Positions 37,220 to 46,139 of a stretch of 64,000 nt of DNA are shown piece after piece. Positions within the stretch are counted from its first letter, which is position 1, and every line of letters begins with the position of its first letter. This DNA is from CAZEDU01 sp964511185 (GTDB taxonomy: Bacteria > Myxococcota > Myxococcia > Myxococcales > Myxococcaceae). The position numbers and the translations under genes were made by a program. The DNA lies in assembly GCA_964511185.1 (NCBI GenBank), contig CAZEDU010000001.1, positions 1 to 64,000 on the forward strand. The letters are read 5' to 3'. Under the pieces are notes generated by a model. It made no database searches. It worked only from the letters and a program-made list of their open reading frames with translations, and was not told the origin of the DNA.

Positions 37220-37327
37220 GCTCCGTCCTCCTGCCCCCCGGAGAGACATTCCCTTCTCCGCCCAAGTATCCCCGTTCCCCTACCCGCGCAACCTTTGGGA
37301 CCAGGGCTTGGAAAACAGCCGTCTCTA

Positions 37328-38187
37328 TCACTCCTTGTCGAGATCTCGGTGCCACACCTGCACCCGCCCCGTTGGCCCACTTAAGCGCCGACTGAGCGCC
37401 TCGGCGATCGCGACCGACCGGTGCTTGCCGCCGGTGCAGCCCAGGGCGACCGTCAGGTAGGCCTTTCCTTCCTTTTGGTACCGCGGAAAGAGGAACCCGC
37501 AGAGGTCGACGATGCGGTCCAGGAAATCCTGCGTGTCGGGCCGCTCGAGCACGTACGCGGCGACCTTCGGGTCCTGCCCGGTGAGCCCGCGCATCTCGGG
37601 CACGAAGTAGGGGTTGGGCAGGAAGCGGACGTCGAAGACCAAGTCCGCCTGCGGCGGCACGCCGTAGCGGTAGCCGAACGAGAGCACCGAGAGGCTGGGC
37701 GCGTTGGCGGGCTCGGTGGAGAAGCGCGCCTGCACCAGCCGCTTCAGGTCGTGCACGTTGAGCGCCGAGGTGTCGATGACCTGATCCGACAGCTCGCGCA
37801 GGTCGCGCAGCGCCTCGCGCTCGCGCTGGATGCCCTGGGCCACGCTCCCGTCGGGCGCGAGCGGGTGGCGGCGGCGCGTCTCGGAGAAGCGGCGGATCAG
37901 CGAGTCGTCGCTCGAGTCGAGGAAGAGCACCTCGACCTGGTGCCCCGCGCGGCGCGCCTCGTCGATGACCCGCGGCGCGTCTTTCAGGAACGCGCCTTCC
38001 CGCGCGTCGACCACCAGCGCGAGCCGGCCGTGCGCGCCCGACCAGCCGACCAGCTCGGTCAGCTTCGGCAACAGGAGCACCGGCAGGTTGTCGATACAGA
38101 AGAAGCCGGCGTCTTCCAGCGCGCGGATGGCGGTCGACTTCCCCGAGCCCGACATGCCGGTGATGACCACGATTTGGCGCTCGGCGC

Positions 38188-38191
<4 letters not shown>
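37328..38191 (-). CDS. rapZ: RapZ/YvcJ nucleotide-binding adaptor
   Basis: A 287-residue protein with Walker A GMSGSGKST at residues 12-20 and the RapZ hallmarks DAGFFCIDNLPVLLLP, EVLFLDSSDDSLIRRFSETRRRHPLA, and a C-terminal region with FGYRYGVPPQADLVFDVRFLPNPYF and IALGCTGGKHRSV. In E. coli RapZ controls glmZ RNA decay; in other bacteria the function is less clear. It overlaps the hprK stop by 4 nt. The next gene, IIA, starts 108 nt downstream. Confidence 0.95.
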
Positions 38192-39153
<962 letters not shown>

Positions 39154-39190
39154 GCCAAGTGGAGGGGATATCACGTACAAGGCGGAGGCG

Positions 39191-40708
39191 ATGAGCGTTC
39201 CGGGCCAGGGCAGCGCGGCGAGCGAGCCGCAGACTCCGACGGGTGAGCCAGCGGCGGCGTCCGCGCCGGCCAGCGGCCCGGCCACCGAGCTGCTCGAGCG
39301 CCGGGCGGGGCTGTGGCTGCTCGCCCTCTCCGTCGTGTTGGGCGCGGCGCTGCGCATTCAGCTCGCGCTGACCGACGACGGCATCTTCTGGCCCGACGAG
39401 ATTTTCCAAAGCTTCGAGCCCGCCCACCGCGCGGTCTTCGGCTACGGGCTCATCCCCTGGGAGTTCATCGACGGCGCGCGCAACTGGACGCTGCCGGGGA
39501 TCGTCGCGCTGCTCTTGAAGCTCTGCGCGCTGCTGGGGCTCGACCAGCCGGCGTTCTACGTGCGCGCGGTGAAGGTGTTCTTCGGGCTGACCGGCGCGCT
39601 CACCGCCTGGGCGGTCTACGTGCTCGCGCGGGCGCACAACGTCAAAGAGCTGCCGTCGGCCGTGGGCGCCGCGCTCTTCGCGCTGGCCGGGCCGATGATC
39701 TACTTCGGCCCGCGGGTGATGAGCGAGACCGCCTGCGCGCTCCCCGTCGCGGCGGGCTTCGCGCTCGCGCTGCGCCGAAACCCGCGCATCACGCTGGGCG
39801 CCTCGCTGGTCGGCCTGGGCGTGTTGCTGCGGCTCCAGGCGGGCGTCTTCGCGCTCGGCCTGGTGATCATTCTCTTGCGCCGCCGGCAATGGAAGAACGC
39901 CGCGCGCGCGACGTGGACGCTCACGGTCTGGGCGCTGGTGTTCGGCGCGATGGACCGGCTGACCTGGGGCGGCTGGTTCCACTCCGCGGTGCAGTACGTG
40001 AACTTCAATCTCATCGAGGGCAAGGCGAGCGGCTGGGGCACGGCGCCCTGGAGCTTCTACGCCGAGCACCTGTACCGCTCGATGCCGCTCGTCACCCTCG
40101 CGCTCCTGGTGCTCAGCCTGCTCGCGGTGCGGCGCGCGTGGGGCCTGTTCATCGCCGCGTTCGGTTTCATCGTGCTGCACGCGTTCGTGCCGCACAAAGA
40201 GCTGCGCTTCGTGTTGCCCGCGCTGCCGCTGGTGTGCGCGCTCGCGGGCATCGGGCTCGCGCAGCTGCCGCGCCGCTTCACGCGCTCCGCGGCGGCGGCG
40301 GTGGTCGTGGTGGCGCTCGTCTCGGGGCTCGGGGTCTCGCGGCTGACGTTCGGCGACTTGGGTCAGTACCCCGAGCGGCCGCAGGCGAGCGCGCTCGACG
40401 ACTTCGGCCCGGTGAATCGGCTGCTGCTCGCCGCGCACGAACAGGCGGACCTGTGCGGGCTGCGCATCGACGTCGCCCACCTGGCCTGGACCGGGGGCCA
40501 CACGTATCTGCACCGGCGGGTGCCGCTCTACCATTTGGGTCAGCCGCCGTTCTCCGCCGGGACCTTCAACTACGTCCTCGCGGCGGTCGGCCCCGCGTAT
40601 CCGGGAGAGGTGATCGCGCGCGACGTGAGGAACCCCGCCATCGCGCTCGTTCGGCTCTCGCCTGGCCCCTGCAAGCCGGACTTGAGCTACTCCTGGCGGC
40701 TGCCTTGA
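39191..40708 (+). CDS. GT22-like (Alg9/PIG-B type) membrane glycosyltransferase
   Basis: A 505-residue polytopic membrane protein. After an Ala/Pro-rich cytoplasmic N-terminus (about 30 residues) it has the GT-C pattern: an acidic loop GIFWPDEIFQSFEPAHRAVFGYG (Asp-Glu at about 69-70) and a late HKELRFVLPALPLV, as in GPI/ALG mannosyltransferases of family GT22. About ten hydrophobic helices. It probably adds a hexose (mannose) from a lipid-linked donor to an extracellular glycan. ATG 39191 has GGAGG upstream; an ATG at 39152 overlaps the hprK start on the other strand. Confidence 0.8.
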   Translation: MSVPGQGSAASEPQTPTGEPAAASAPASGPATELLERRAGLWLLALSVVLGAALRIQLALTDDGIFWPDEIFQSFEPAHRAVFGYGLIPWEFIDGARNWTLPGIVALLLKLCALLGLDQPAFYVRAVKVFFGLTGALTAWAVYVLARAHNVKELPSAVGAALFALAGPMIYFGPRVMSETACALPVAAGFALALRRNPRITLGASLVGLGVLLRLQAGVFALGLVIILLRRRQWKNAARATWTLTVWALVFGAMDRLTWGGWFHSAVQYVNFNLIEGKASGWGTAPWSFYAEHLYRSMPLVTLALLVLSLLAVRRAWGLFIAAFGFIVLHAFVPHKELRFVLPALPLVCALAGIGLAQLPRRFTRSAAAAVVVVALVSGLGVSRLTFGDLGQYPERPQASALDDFGPVNRLLLAAHEQADLCGLRIDVAHLAWTGGHTYLHRRVPLYHLGQPPFSAGTFNYVLAAVGPAYPGEVIARDVRNPAIALVRLSPGPCKPDLSYSWRLP

Positions 40709-40759
40709 GGCGGTTGTTTCTCCTAGTCATGAAGCGCTGCGTCACTACAATGGCGGCGC

Positions 40760-41104
40760 ATGGCTGACTGTCTTTTTTGCAAGATTCGCGACGGGCAAAT
40801 TCCAGCGAAAATCGTTCACCGCGATGAGCTGTGCCTGGGGTTCGAGGACATCAAGGCGCAGGCGCCGACGCACGTGCTCTTCATCCCCCACCGCCACATC
40901 GAGACGGTGAACGACCTGACCGCGGAGGACCGTGAGGTGGTCGGACAGCTCTACCTGGCCGCCGCGAAGGTGGCGAAACAGCGCGGCCACTCGGAGAGCG
41001 GCTACCGGCTGGTGATGAACACCAACCGCGACGCCGGACAGACGGTGTTTCACATTCATTTGCATTTGCTGGGCGGGCGGCAGCTGGGGTGGCCGCCGGG
41101 TTGA
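40760..41104 (+). CDS. HIT family nucleotide-binding hydrolase (HINT-like)
   Basis: A 114-residue HIT protein. Start MADCLFCKIRDGQIPAKIVHRDE, middle HVLFIPHRHIETVNDL and the triad HIHLHLLGG (His98/100/102) mark the HINT branch, which hydrolyses AMP-linked phosphoramidates and similar nucleotides. Length is normal. It lies 51 bp after the GT22-like gene and is followed by a large imperfect palindrome. Confidence 0.95.
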   Translation: MADCLFCKIRDGQIPAKIVHRDELCLGFEDIKAQAPTHVLFIPHRHIETVNDLTAEDREVVGQLYLAAAKVAKQRGHSESGYRLVMNTNRDAGQTVFHIHLHLLGGRQLGWPPG

Positions 41105-41110
41105 GCGGGC

Positions 41111-41216
41111 TGAAGCCGTCGCCGTCGCCGTTCACGACAACGACAACGACTACGTCGACGTAGTCGTGGACGTGGACGTGGACGTGGACGGCGTCGGCGA
41201 CGTGAACGGCTTCTAA
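41111..41216. repeat. Long imperfect palindrome with GACGTG repeats
   Basis: The 181-bp gap after the HIT gene holds a long imperfect inverted repeat. Its centre is an exact 22-bp palindrome at 41146-41167 (ACGACTACGTCG and its complement). The right arm is a tandem run of GGACGT units (about 41167-41190). The outer arms start with GAAGCCGT and end with ACGGCTTC. It could form a very long hairpin at the end of the HIT transcript; there is no U-run. The remaining bases up to 41285 show nothing else. Confidence 0.75.
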
Positions 41217-41285
41217 CGACGAGCTCCCTCCATCGGCTCGCCTCTCCAACAACTCGTCGACCCCATCTCCAGACAATGCCTAGAG

Positions 41286-42185
41286 ATGTTGGTCAGGACC
41301 TCGAGAAATCCAAAACACTTCAACCAGTGCCTGCAAAAGCCGCCGCCGATTCGGGTGGTGACCTTCAACACCGGTGAAGGCAACCGCGCGATTCGAACCG
41401 CCGCGCGCGACTACTTGAAGCTCCCGTTCTACCGCGAGGTGATCTCCGGTCGACCGGACGCGCCCATCGTCGCGCTGCAGGAAGTAAGCGGCGCGCAGGC
41501 CAACGCGCTGCTCCGCGAGGCCGCGCGCACGCGCCAGTTCGGCGTGGTGCGAAGCGGACCACTGGTGTTGCTGGTGCCCAAGCGCTTCGAGCTGCGGGCC
41601 GAAGACGCGCGCGGCGGTTCCTTGAAGCGCGCGCAGGTCAACGGCGTGCTGCGGTCGGTCTGGCGCGCGGCGTCCCGCCTGAAGCTGCCGGATCGCGACG
41701 AGCTCGGGCAGTGGATCGAAATGCGGCCCTATCTACAGGTGCGTCTGGTCGACCGAATGTCAGGGCGCGGCTTCAGCGTGTTCAACGCGCACCTGTCGGG
41801 TCATCCGCCGCTCAAGGTGGAGCAGGCCGAGCAGCTGCTCTCGAAGGTGGGCCGGGCGCAGCGCGAGGCCCCTGTGATTCTCGCGGGGGACCTGAACGCG
41901 GTGATTCCGAACACGCCGCACCGGCAGCTGCCGTCGGACAAGGCGATGGAGCGGCTCGTCGGCGCGTACGGCCTGACCGAGATGAGCCTCATGCCGCTCC
42001 CCACCCCGCGCCGCCGCGATTTGGATTGGGTGCTCGCGCGCGGCTTCATCCCCGAGAAGACGCGCTACTACGCGGAGCAGTTCGAGTCGCTCCCGGGTGC
42101 GCCCGAGGCGCTCGAGGTGAGCGATCACCTCGCGAAGGAAACGACGCTGCGCCTGGCGACCCGCTACCGCCCAAGACCGCACTGA
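41286..42185 (+). CDS. Endonuclease/exonuclease/phosphatase family protein
   Basis: A 299-residue EEP-fold protein. Typical order of motifs: VVTFNTGEGNRA (strand with Asn), IVALQEVSGAQ (metal Glu), FSVFNAHLSGHPPL, VILAGDLNAVIPN (Asp-x-Asn) and ALEVSDHLAKETT (Asp-His). No signal peptide. The family includes DNA-repair endonucleases, phosphatases and sphingomyelinase-like enzymes; the substrate here is not evident. It is convergent with cstA, 15 bp apart. Confidence 0.85.
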   Translation: MLVRTSRNPKHFNQCLQKPPPIRVVTFNTGEGNRAIRTAARDYLKLPFYREVISGRPDAPIVALQEVSGAQANALLREAARTRQFGVVRSGPLVLLVPKRFELRAEDARGGSLKRAQVNGVLRSVWRAASRLKLPDRDELGQWIEMRPYLQVRLVDRMSGRGFSVFNAHLSGHPPLKVEQAEQLLSKVGRAQREAPVILAGDLNAVIPNTPHRQLPSDKAMERLVGAYGLTEMSLMPLPTPRRRDLDWVLARGFIPEKTRYYAEQFESLPGAPEALEVSDHLAKETTLRLATRYRPRPH

Positions 42186-42200
42186 AATCGGTCGAGCCGC

Positions 42201-43880
42201 TCAGGCGGCGGGCGCGTTCTTCGGCGCGCCGGCGTTCCAGACGCGCGCCGCGAACGCGAAGAGCGCCAACGCCAGCCCGAGCAGCACCAGACACACCACG
42301 CCGTTGATGCGCTGGACCACCTCGACCGGGCCGGACATCCAGAACGCGGCGCGGATCTGCATCCACAGCGAGCTCACGGTGACCAGCGAGACGAACACCA
42401 TCGGCACGAGCGTGAACCAGTAGCGCTTGCCCGCGCGCTTGAGCCAAACGGTGATGCCGAGCAACGACAGCGCGGCGAGCAGCTGGTTGCTGGTCCCGAA
42501 CAGCGTCCAGAACGCGCGCCAGCCGTCGGGAGGCGCGAGCAGGACGAAGGCGAGCGGCACCGCGACGGTCAAGAAGGTCGCCAGCGCGGCCAGCGCCCGG
42601 CTCTTCCAACCGAAGAGCTCCTGCAGCACGAAGCGGCCGAGCCGCGTCGAGACGTCGAGCGTGTCAAACACGAAGGTGGAGAAGGCCATCGCGCCGAAGG
42701 TGATGGCGAACGGCAGGTGCTGCTCGCCGATGAGGGTGGCGAGGAAACGGCCCAGCCCCAAGCTGTAGATGGTGCCTGGCGCCTTGCCGGCGAGCTCGGA
42801 CTGGCTGAGGACCATCACCGTGGCGAGCGCGATGAGCGCGACGAAGCCTTCGAGCAACATCGCGCCGTAGCCGACGGACTTGCAGTGCGTCTCCTTGGCA
42901 ATCTGCTTGGAGGTGGTGCCAGAGCAGACCAGCCCGTGGAAGCCCGAGCACGCGCCGCACGCGATGGTGACGAAGAGGAAAGGAAAGAGCGCTCCCGCGG
43001 CCCCCGGCGCGGTGAAGCCCGTGAAGGCGGGCTGCTGAATATCGAAGCCGCCGAAGAACAGGCCCACCACGCCGATGGCCAGCGCCAAATACAGGACGAA
43101 GCCGCCCAAGTAGCCGCGCGGCTGCAAGAGCACCCACGCCGGCGCCAAGGACGCGACGAAGCAGTACGCGAGGATCAGCACGCCCCAAATGGCGGGGCCA
43201 AAGCTGAAGACGTGCGACAGCTGCGTGCCGGCCCACACCGCGCCGAGCGTCGCCGGCACGAAGAGGACGGTCTGCAGCCACAAGGGTGGCTTCAGCACCT
43301 TCTCCACCACGCCCATCACCAGGGCGAGCAGCAGGTAGAGAATCGACGCCATCGCCACCGCGCCGCCTTGGTGAAACGAAAAGGTGAGGCCCTTCAAGTC
43401 CGGGTCGCCCGCGACGAAGGTGCTCACCGTCACCTGGGTGAACGCGACGATGACGTAGATGAGCGCGACCCAGATGAAGATCAGCATCGCCGTGCCCGCG
43501 CCGGGACCTAGGTGCGCCTTGACGACTTCGGCGATCGACTTGCCTTCGTGGCGCACCGACGCGATGAGCGCGGACAAGTCGTGCACCGCGCCGATGAAGA
43601 CGACGCCCAAGGCAATCCACAACAGCGCGGGCAACCAACCGAACTGCTGCGCGGCGAGGATGGGCCCCGCGATGGGGCCGGCCGCGGCGATGGCGGCGAA
43701 GTGCTGACCCAATAAGTAGAACGGGCGCGTGGGCACGAAGTCGACGCCGTCGTTCACGGTGACGGCCGGCGTCGGCGCGTCGGCGGAAAGTCGCCACTGT
43801 CGCGCGATGAACCCTCCATAGAAGTGGTAGCCGAGGGCGAGCGCGGCCAGCACGGCGAGGGCGATGAGCGGCAAGGCCAT
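42201..43880 (-). CDS. cstA: Carbon starvation protein CstA (peptide/pyruvate transporter)
   Basis: A 559-residue polytopic membrane protein of the CstA/BtsT family. N-terminal domain FYGGFIARQWRLSADAPTPAVTVNDGVDFVPT and the conserved FAAIAAAGPIAGPILAAQQFGWLPALLWIALGVVFIGAVHD are diagnostic. The middle block FLFVTIACGACSGFHGLVCSGTTSKQIAKETHCKSVGYGAM is also family-typical. About fifteen hydrophobic helices. In other bacteria it takes up peptides or pyruvate under nutrient limitation, relevant to a predatory or proteolytic lifestyle (inference). It is divergent from the small lipoprotein gene 44022. Confidence 0.95.
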   Translation of the reverse strand: MALPLIALAVLAALALGYHFYGGFIARQWRLSADAPTPAVTVNDGVDFVPTRPFYLLGQHFAAIAAAGPIAGPILAAQQFGWLPALLWIALGVVFIGAVHDLSALIASVRHEGKSIAEVVKAHLGPGAGTAMLIFIWVALIYVIVAFTQVTVSTFVAGDPDLKGLTFSFHQGGAVAMASILYLLLALVMGVVEKVLKPPLWLQTVLFVPATLGAVWAGTQLSHVFSFGPAIWGVLILAYCFVASLAPAWVLLQPRGYLGGFVLYLALAIGVVGLFFGGFDIQQPAFTGFTAPGAAGALFPFLFVTIACGACSGFHGLVCSGTTSKQIAKETHCKSVGYGAMLLEGFVALIALATVMVLSQSELAGKAPGTIYSLGLGRFLATLIGEQHLPFAITFGAMAFSTFVFDTLDVSTRLGRFVLQELFGWKSRALAALATFLTVAVPLAFVLLAPPDGWRAFWTLFGTSNQLLAALSLLGITVWLKRAGKRYWFTLVPMVFVSLVTVSSLWMQIRAAFWMSGPVEVVQRINGVVCLVLLGLALALFAFAARVWNAGAPKNAPAA

Positions 43881-44021
43881 GCGCTGCGCTTAGGCCAACG
43901 GGCGCGAGGGTTCAACGCCCGCAGGCTCGGGCTGCGGCCGGGCGAGCGGCCCTGCCCATCGTCGCGCGCGGTGGGCCGTCCCTACCTTTGCCGGGTCCAC
44001 ATGAAAGGGGGCGTCAACGGT

Positions 44022-44432
44022 ATGGCGAGCAAGGCGAAGCGGTGGGTGGCGATGGGGTTGGTCGGCGCGGGCGCGCTGGGGGTCCTCGCATGTCGAGACG
44101 CGGACCGCACCGTGCCTGAGCCGCAGGTGTCGATGAACGCGACGCAAGACGAGGGGATGAACCCGCCGGGCTCCGAGGTCCCGATGCCGTCGGAGCAGAC
44201 GGTGGAGAACCCGTCGACGGATCCAACCCAGGCCCCCACGTGGTCAGGTGAAGAAGGCGACGTGCTCGAGCGGCCCGTCGAGGAAGGGGTCGGCGGCGCG
44301 GGCATGGCCGGCAAGGCCGCGCAGGCCGACGGCGGGATGAAGATGGACGCCGGAATGGGCGGCGCGGGCTTCGACGACCAGGGCATGCCGTACCACGACA
44401 GCGCCGAGCCTCAGCCGCCGCAACAGCCGTGA
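44022..44432 (+). CDS. Small Met/Gly-rich lipoprotein
   Basis: A 136-residue lipoprotein: KRWVAMGLVGAGALGVLAC is a signal with lipobox, and the mature part is low-complexity, rich in Pro, Glu, Gly and Met (DEGMNPPGSEVPMPSEQ; ADGGMKMDAGMGGAGFDDQGMP). No folded domain is apparent. ATG 44022 is preferred over 44001 because of the preceding GGGGG and the position of the signal. It is followed 4 nt later by a second tiny lipoprotein. Function unknown. Confidence 0.72.
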   Translation: MASKAKRWVAMGLVGAGALGVLACRDADRTVPEPQVSMNATQDEGMNPPGSEVPMPSEQTVENPSTDPTQAPTWSGEEGDVLERPVEEGVGGAGMAGKAAQADGGMKMDAGMGGAGFDDQGMPYHDSAEPQPPQQP

Positions 44433-44436
44433 CGTC

Positions 44437-44694
44437 ATGCGCGCGAGCCATTGGACGATGCTGCTCGCGGGGGTGCTGCCGGTGGTGGGCTGCGTGAACG
44501 CGCCGTCCACCGCCGGCAAGCCGAGCGAGGCGCAGCGCGCGGCGCGGGCGCAGGAGAACGAGCCGGCGCGGCCGTCGCAGAGCACCACCGAGCGGGGGCC
44601 GTTCGAGATGACGCGCCAGCCGGAAGAGACGGAAGGCACCGGCGGCAGCGGCCCACCCGGCAACCCGGCGCTGTCTCCGCCCGACGCGGGGTGA
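44437..44694 (+). CDS. Tiny lipoprotein, partner of 44022
   Basis: An 85-residue lipoprotein with signal MLLAGVLPVVGC; the mature part is low complexity (Ser/Pro/Gly/Glu), with GPFEMTRQPEETEGTGGSGPPGNP. No domain. Only 4 nt after the previous gene, so a two-gene operon convergent to the tonB gene (6 bp apart). The function is unknown; shared composition with its neighbour suggests related roles or duplication followed by divergence, but the sequences do not align clearly by eye. Confidence 0.65.
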   Translation: MRASHWTMLLAGVLPVVGCVNAPSTAGKPSEAQRAARAQENEPARPSQSTTERGPFEMTRQPEETEGTGGSGPPGNPALSPPDAG

Positions 44695-44700
44695 GGCGCC

Positions 44701-45333
44701 TCAGCGCTGAAACCGAACCGGCAGCCGGAAGCACTCGCTTCCGCGCGGCAGCGGCAGCGCGCCTGGAATCACGCAGTCGAGCGCGGCCTGGTCCAACAGG
44801 GTCGAGCCCGAGCTGTGCACCAGCTCGACGCCGGCCGCGGTGCCTTCGTGGGTCAAGCACAATCGAACGGCTGCCTCACCCGTGAGCCCATAGCGCTGCG
44901 CCGCCTTGGGGTAGCAGCGAAGGGCTGCGGCGGCGAGGCGCGCGTGCAGGGCGGACCCGTCGACTCCGGCCCCGGCCCCACCGCCCGCGCCTGCGCCTGC
45001 GTTCGCCGAGCCTCCCCCTTCTTCACCCGCGCCCACGTCGACCGAGCCCTCCCCCGCCGCGTCATCGACCGGCACCCCCCGCGACGTGGCCATCCGCGCG
45101 GGCGCTCCCCGGGCGCGCGGCGGGCGCGTGCCTTTCGGCTCCGCGGGAGCAGCGGGCGCGCCGGAGGAGACCAGCCCGACGCGAAGAGACGTCTGCTGCG
45201 GCGCCGGCGGTTCGGCCGGCAAGCGCCTCGGCCGAGACGAGACCGCCAGCGCCAGCACCGCCGCATGCACCCCCACCGACACCGCGAGCGCGATGGTCCC
45301 AGCGCGGCGCTTCGGAGACAGCGGCAGCCCCAT
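44701..45333 (-). CDS. tonB: TonB-type energy transducer
   Basis: A 210-residue TonB-like protein: short basic N-terminus, one membrane anchor (AGTIALAVSVGVHAAVLALAVSS), an Ala/Gly/Pro-rich spacer (about 45-130), and a TonB C-terminal domain (LHARLAAAALRCYPKAAQRYGLTGEAAVRL ... HSSGSTLLDQAALDCV). Two Cys residues in the C-terminal domain are unusual and may form a disulfide. It would energise the BtuB-like receptor encoded at the far end of the same operon. ATG 45333 starts directly before the membrane segment. It is the last gene, 14 nt after btuD. Confidence 0.8.
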   Translation of the reverse strand: MGLPLSPKRRAGTIALAVSVGVHAAVLALAVSSRPRRLPAEPPAPQQTSLRVGLVSSGAPAAPAEPKGTRPPRARGAPARMATSRGVPVDDAAGEGSVDVGAGEEGGGSANAGAGAGGGAGAGVDGSALHARLAAAALRCYPKAAQRYGLTGEAAVRLCLTHEGTAAGVELVHSSGSTLLDQAALDCVIPGALPLPRGSECFRLPVRFQR

Positions 45334-45347
45334 AGGCCCCGCCGCTT

Positions 45348-46139
45348 CTAGCGGTTTTCCGAGCCGCGGTGGAGCGAGGGGACGAAGAACACCCTCCCGC
45401 CCGACAGCTCGGCGCGCTCCATCGGCAGGCCGTAGAGCGCCTCCAGCCGCTCGCGGGTGAGCACCTCGGCGGGCGCGCCTTGCGCCAGCACCCGGCCCTC
45501 CCGGAGCAAGACGACCTCGTCGGCGAACGCCGTCGCCAAGTTCACGTCGTGCAGCACCGCCACCGCGCTCGCCCCGGTCGCCACGTGCGCCCGCACCCGC
45601 TCGAGCGAGGCCACCTGGTGCTTCAAGTCCAGGAACGCCGTCGGCTCGTCGAGGAACAGCACCTTCGGCGCCTGCATCAGCGCGCGCGCGAGCAGCACCA
45701 GCCGCTTCTCGCCCCCCGACATCTGCGTCGCGGGCCGCTCGGCCAACGCGCCGATGCCCAGCGCCTCGAGCCGCGCGCGCGCCTTCGCCTCGTCGCCGCC
45801 CGACGGCAGCCCCCACGGGCCCAGGCGGGGCGAAAGCCCCATCAGCACCAGCTCGAGCCCGGTGAAGCCCGCGCCCTCGTCGATGGTCTGCGGCACCCAG
45901 GCGAAGTCGCGCGCCAGCGCGGCGCGGCCGTACGCGCCCACCGCCTGGCCCTTCCACTCGACCTTCCCCGCCGAGGGCGCCACGAGCCCCATCAACACGC
46001 GCAGGAGCGTGCTCTTGCCCGCGCCGTTGGGCCCCAGCACCGCAGTCATCCGGCCGGGAGCCACGCGGAGCGCGATGCACTCGAGCACCGGGCGCGCGCC
46101 GTAGCCCGCGCTCATGCCCTCGACGACCAACCCGCTCAC
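45348..46139 (-). CDS. btuD: Cobalamin/iron ABC transporter ATP-binding protein (BtuD-like)
   Basis: A 263-residue ABC ATPase of the FecE/BtuD family. Walker A GPNGAGKST at about 36-44, Q-loop AWVPQTI, signature MSGGEKRLVLLARAL, Walker B VLFLDEPTAFLD and H-loop VAVLHDVNLA are intact. GTG 46139 overlaps the stop of the upstream kinase gene (GTGA), an unusual coupling. Its permease and binding protein are encoded 3.6-5 kb upstream in the same operon. Assignment to B12 rests on the riboswitch and the operon. Confidence 0.87.
   Translation of the reverse strand: MSGLVVEGMSAGYGARPVLECIALRVAPGRMTAVLGPNGAGKSTLLRVLMGLVAPSAGKVEWKGQAVGAYGRAALARDFAWVPQTIDEGAGFTGLELVLMGLSPRLGPWGLPSGGDEAKARARLEALGIGALAERPATQMSGGEKRLVLLARALMQAPKVLFLDEPTAFLDLKHQVASLERVRAHVATGASAVAVLHDVNLATAFADEVVLLREGRVLAQGAPAEVLTRERLEALYGLPMERAELSGGRVFFVPSLHRGSENR

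Noticed and set aside
40881..41276. A minus-strand frame with a His-Val repeat tract
   Set aside because: The HVHVHV and VVVV stretch is a translation of the GACGTG/ACGACA repeat palindrome, and the rest is antisense to the HIT gene.
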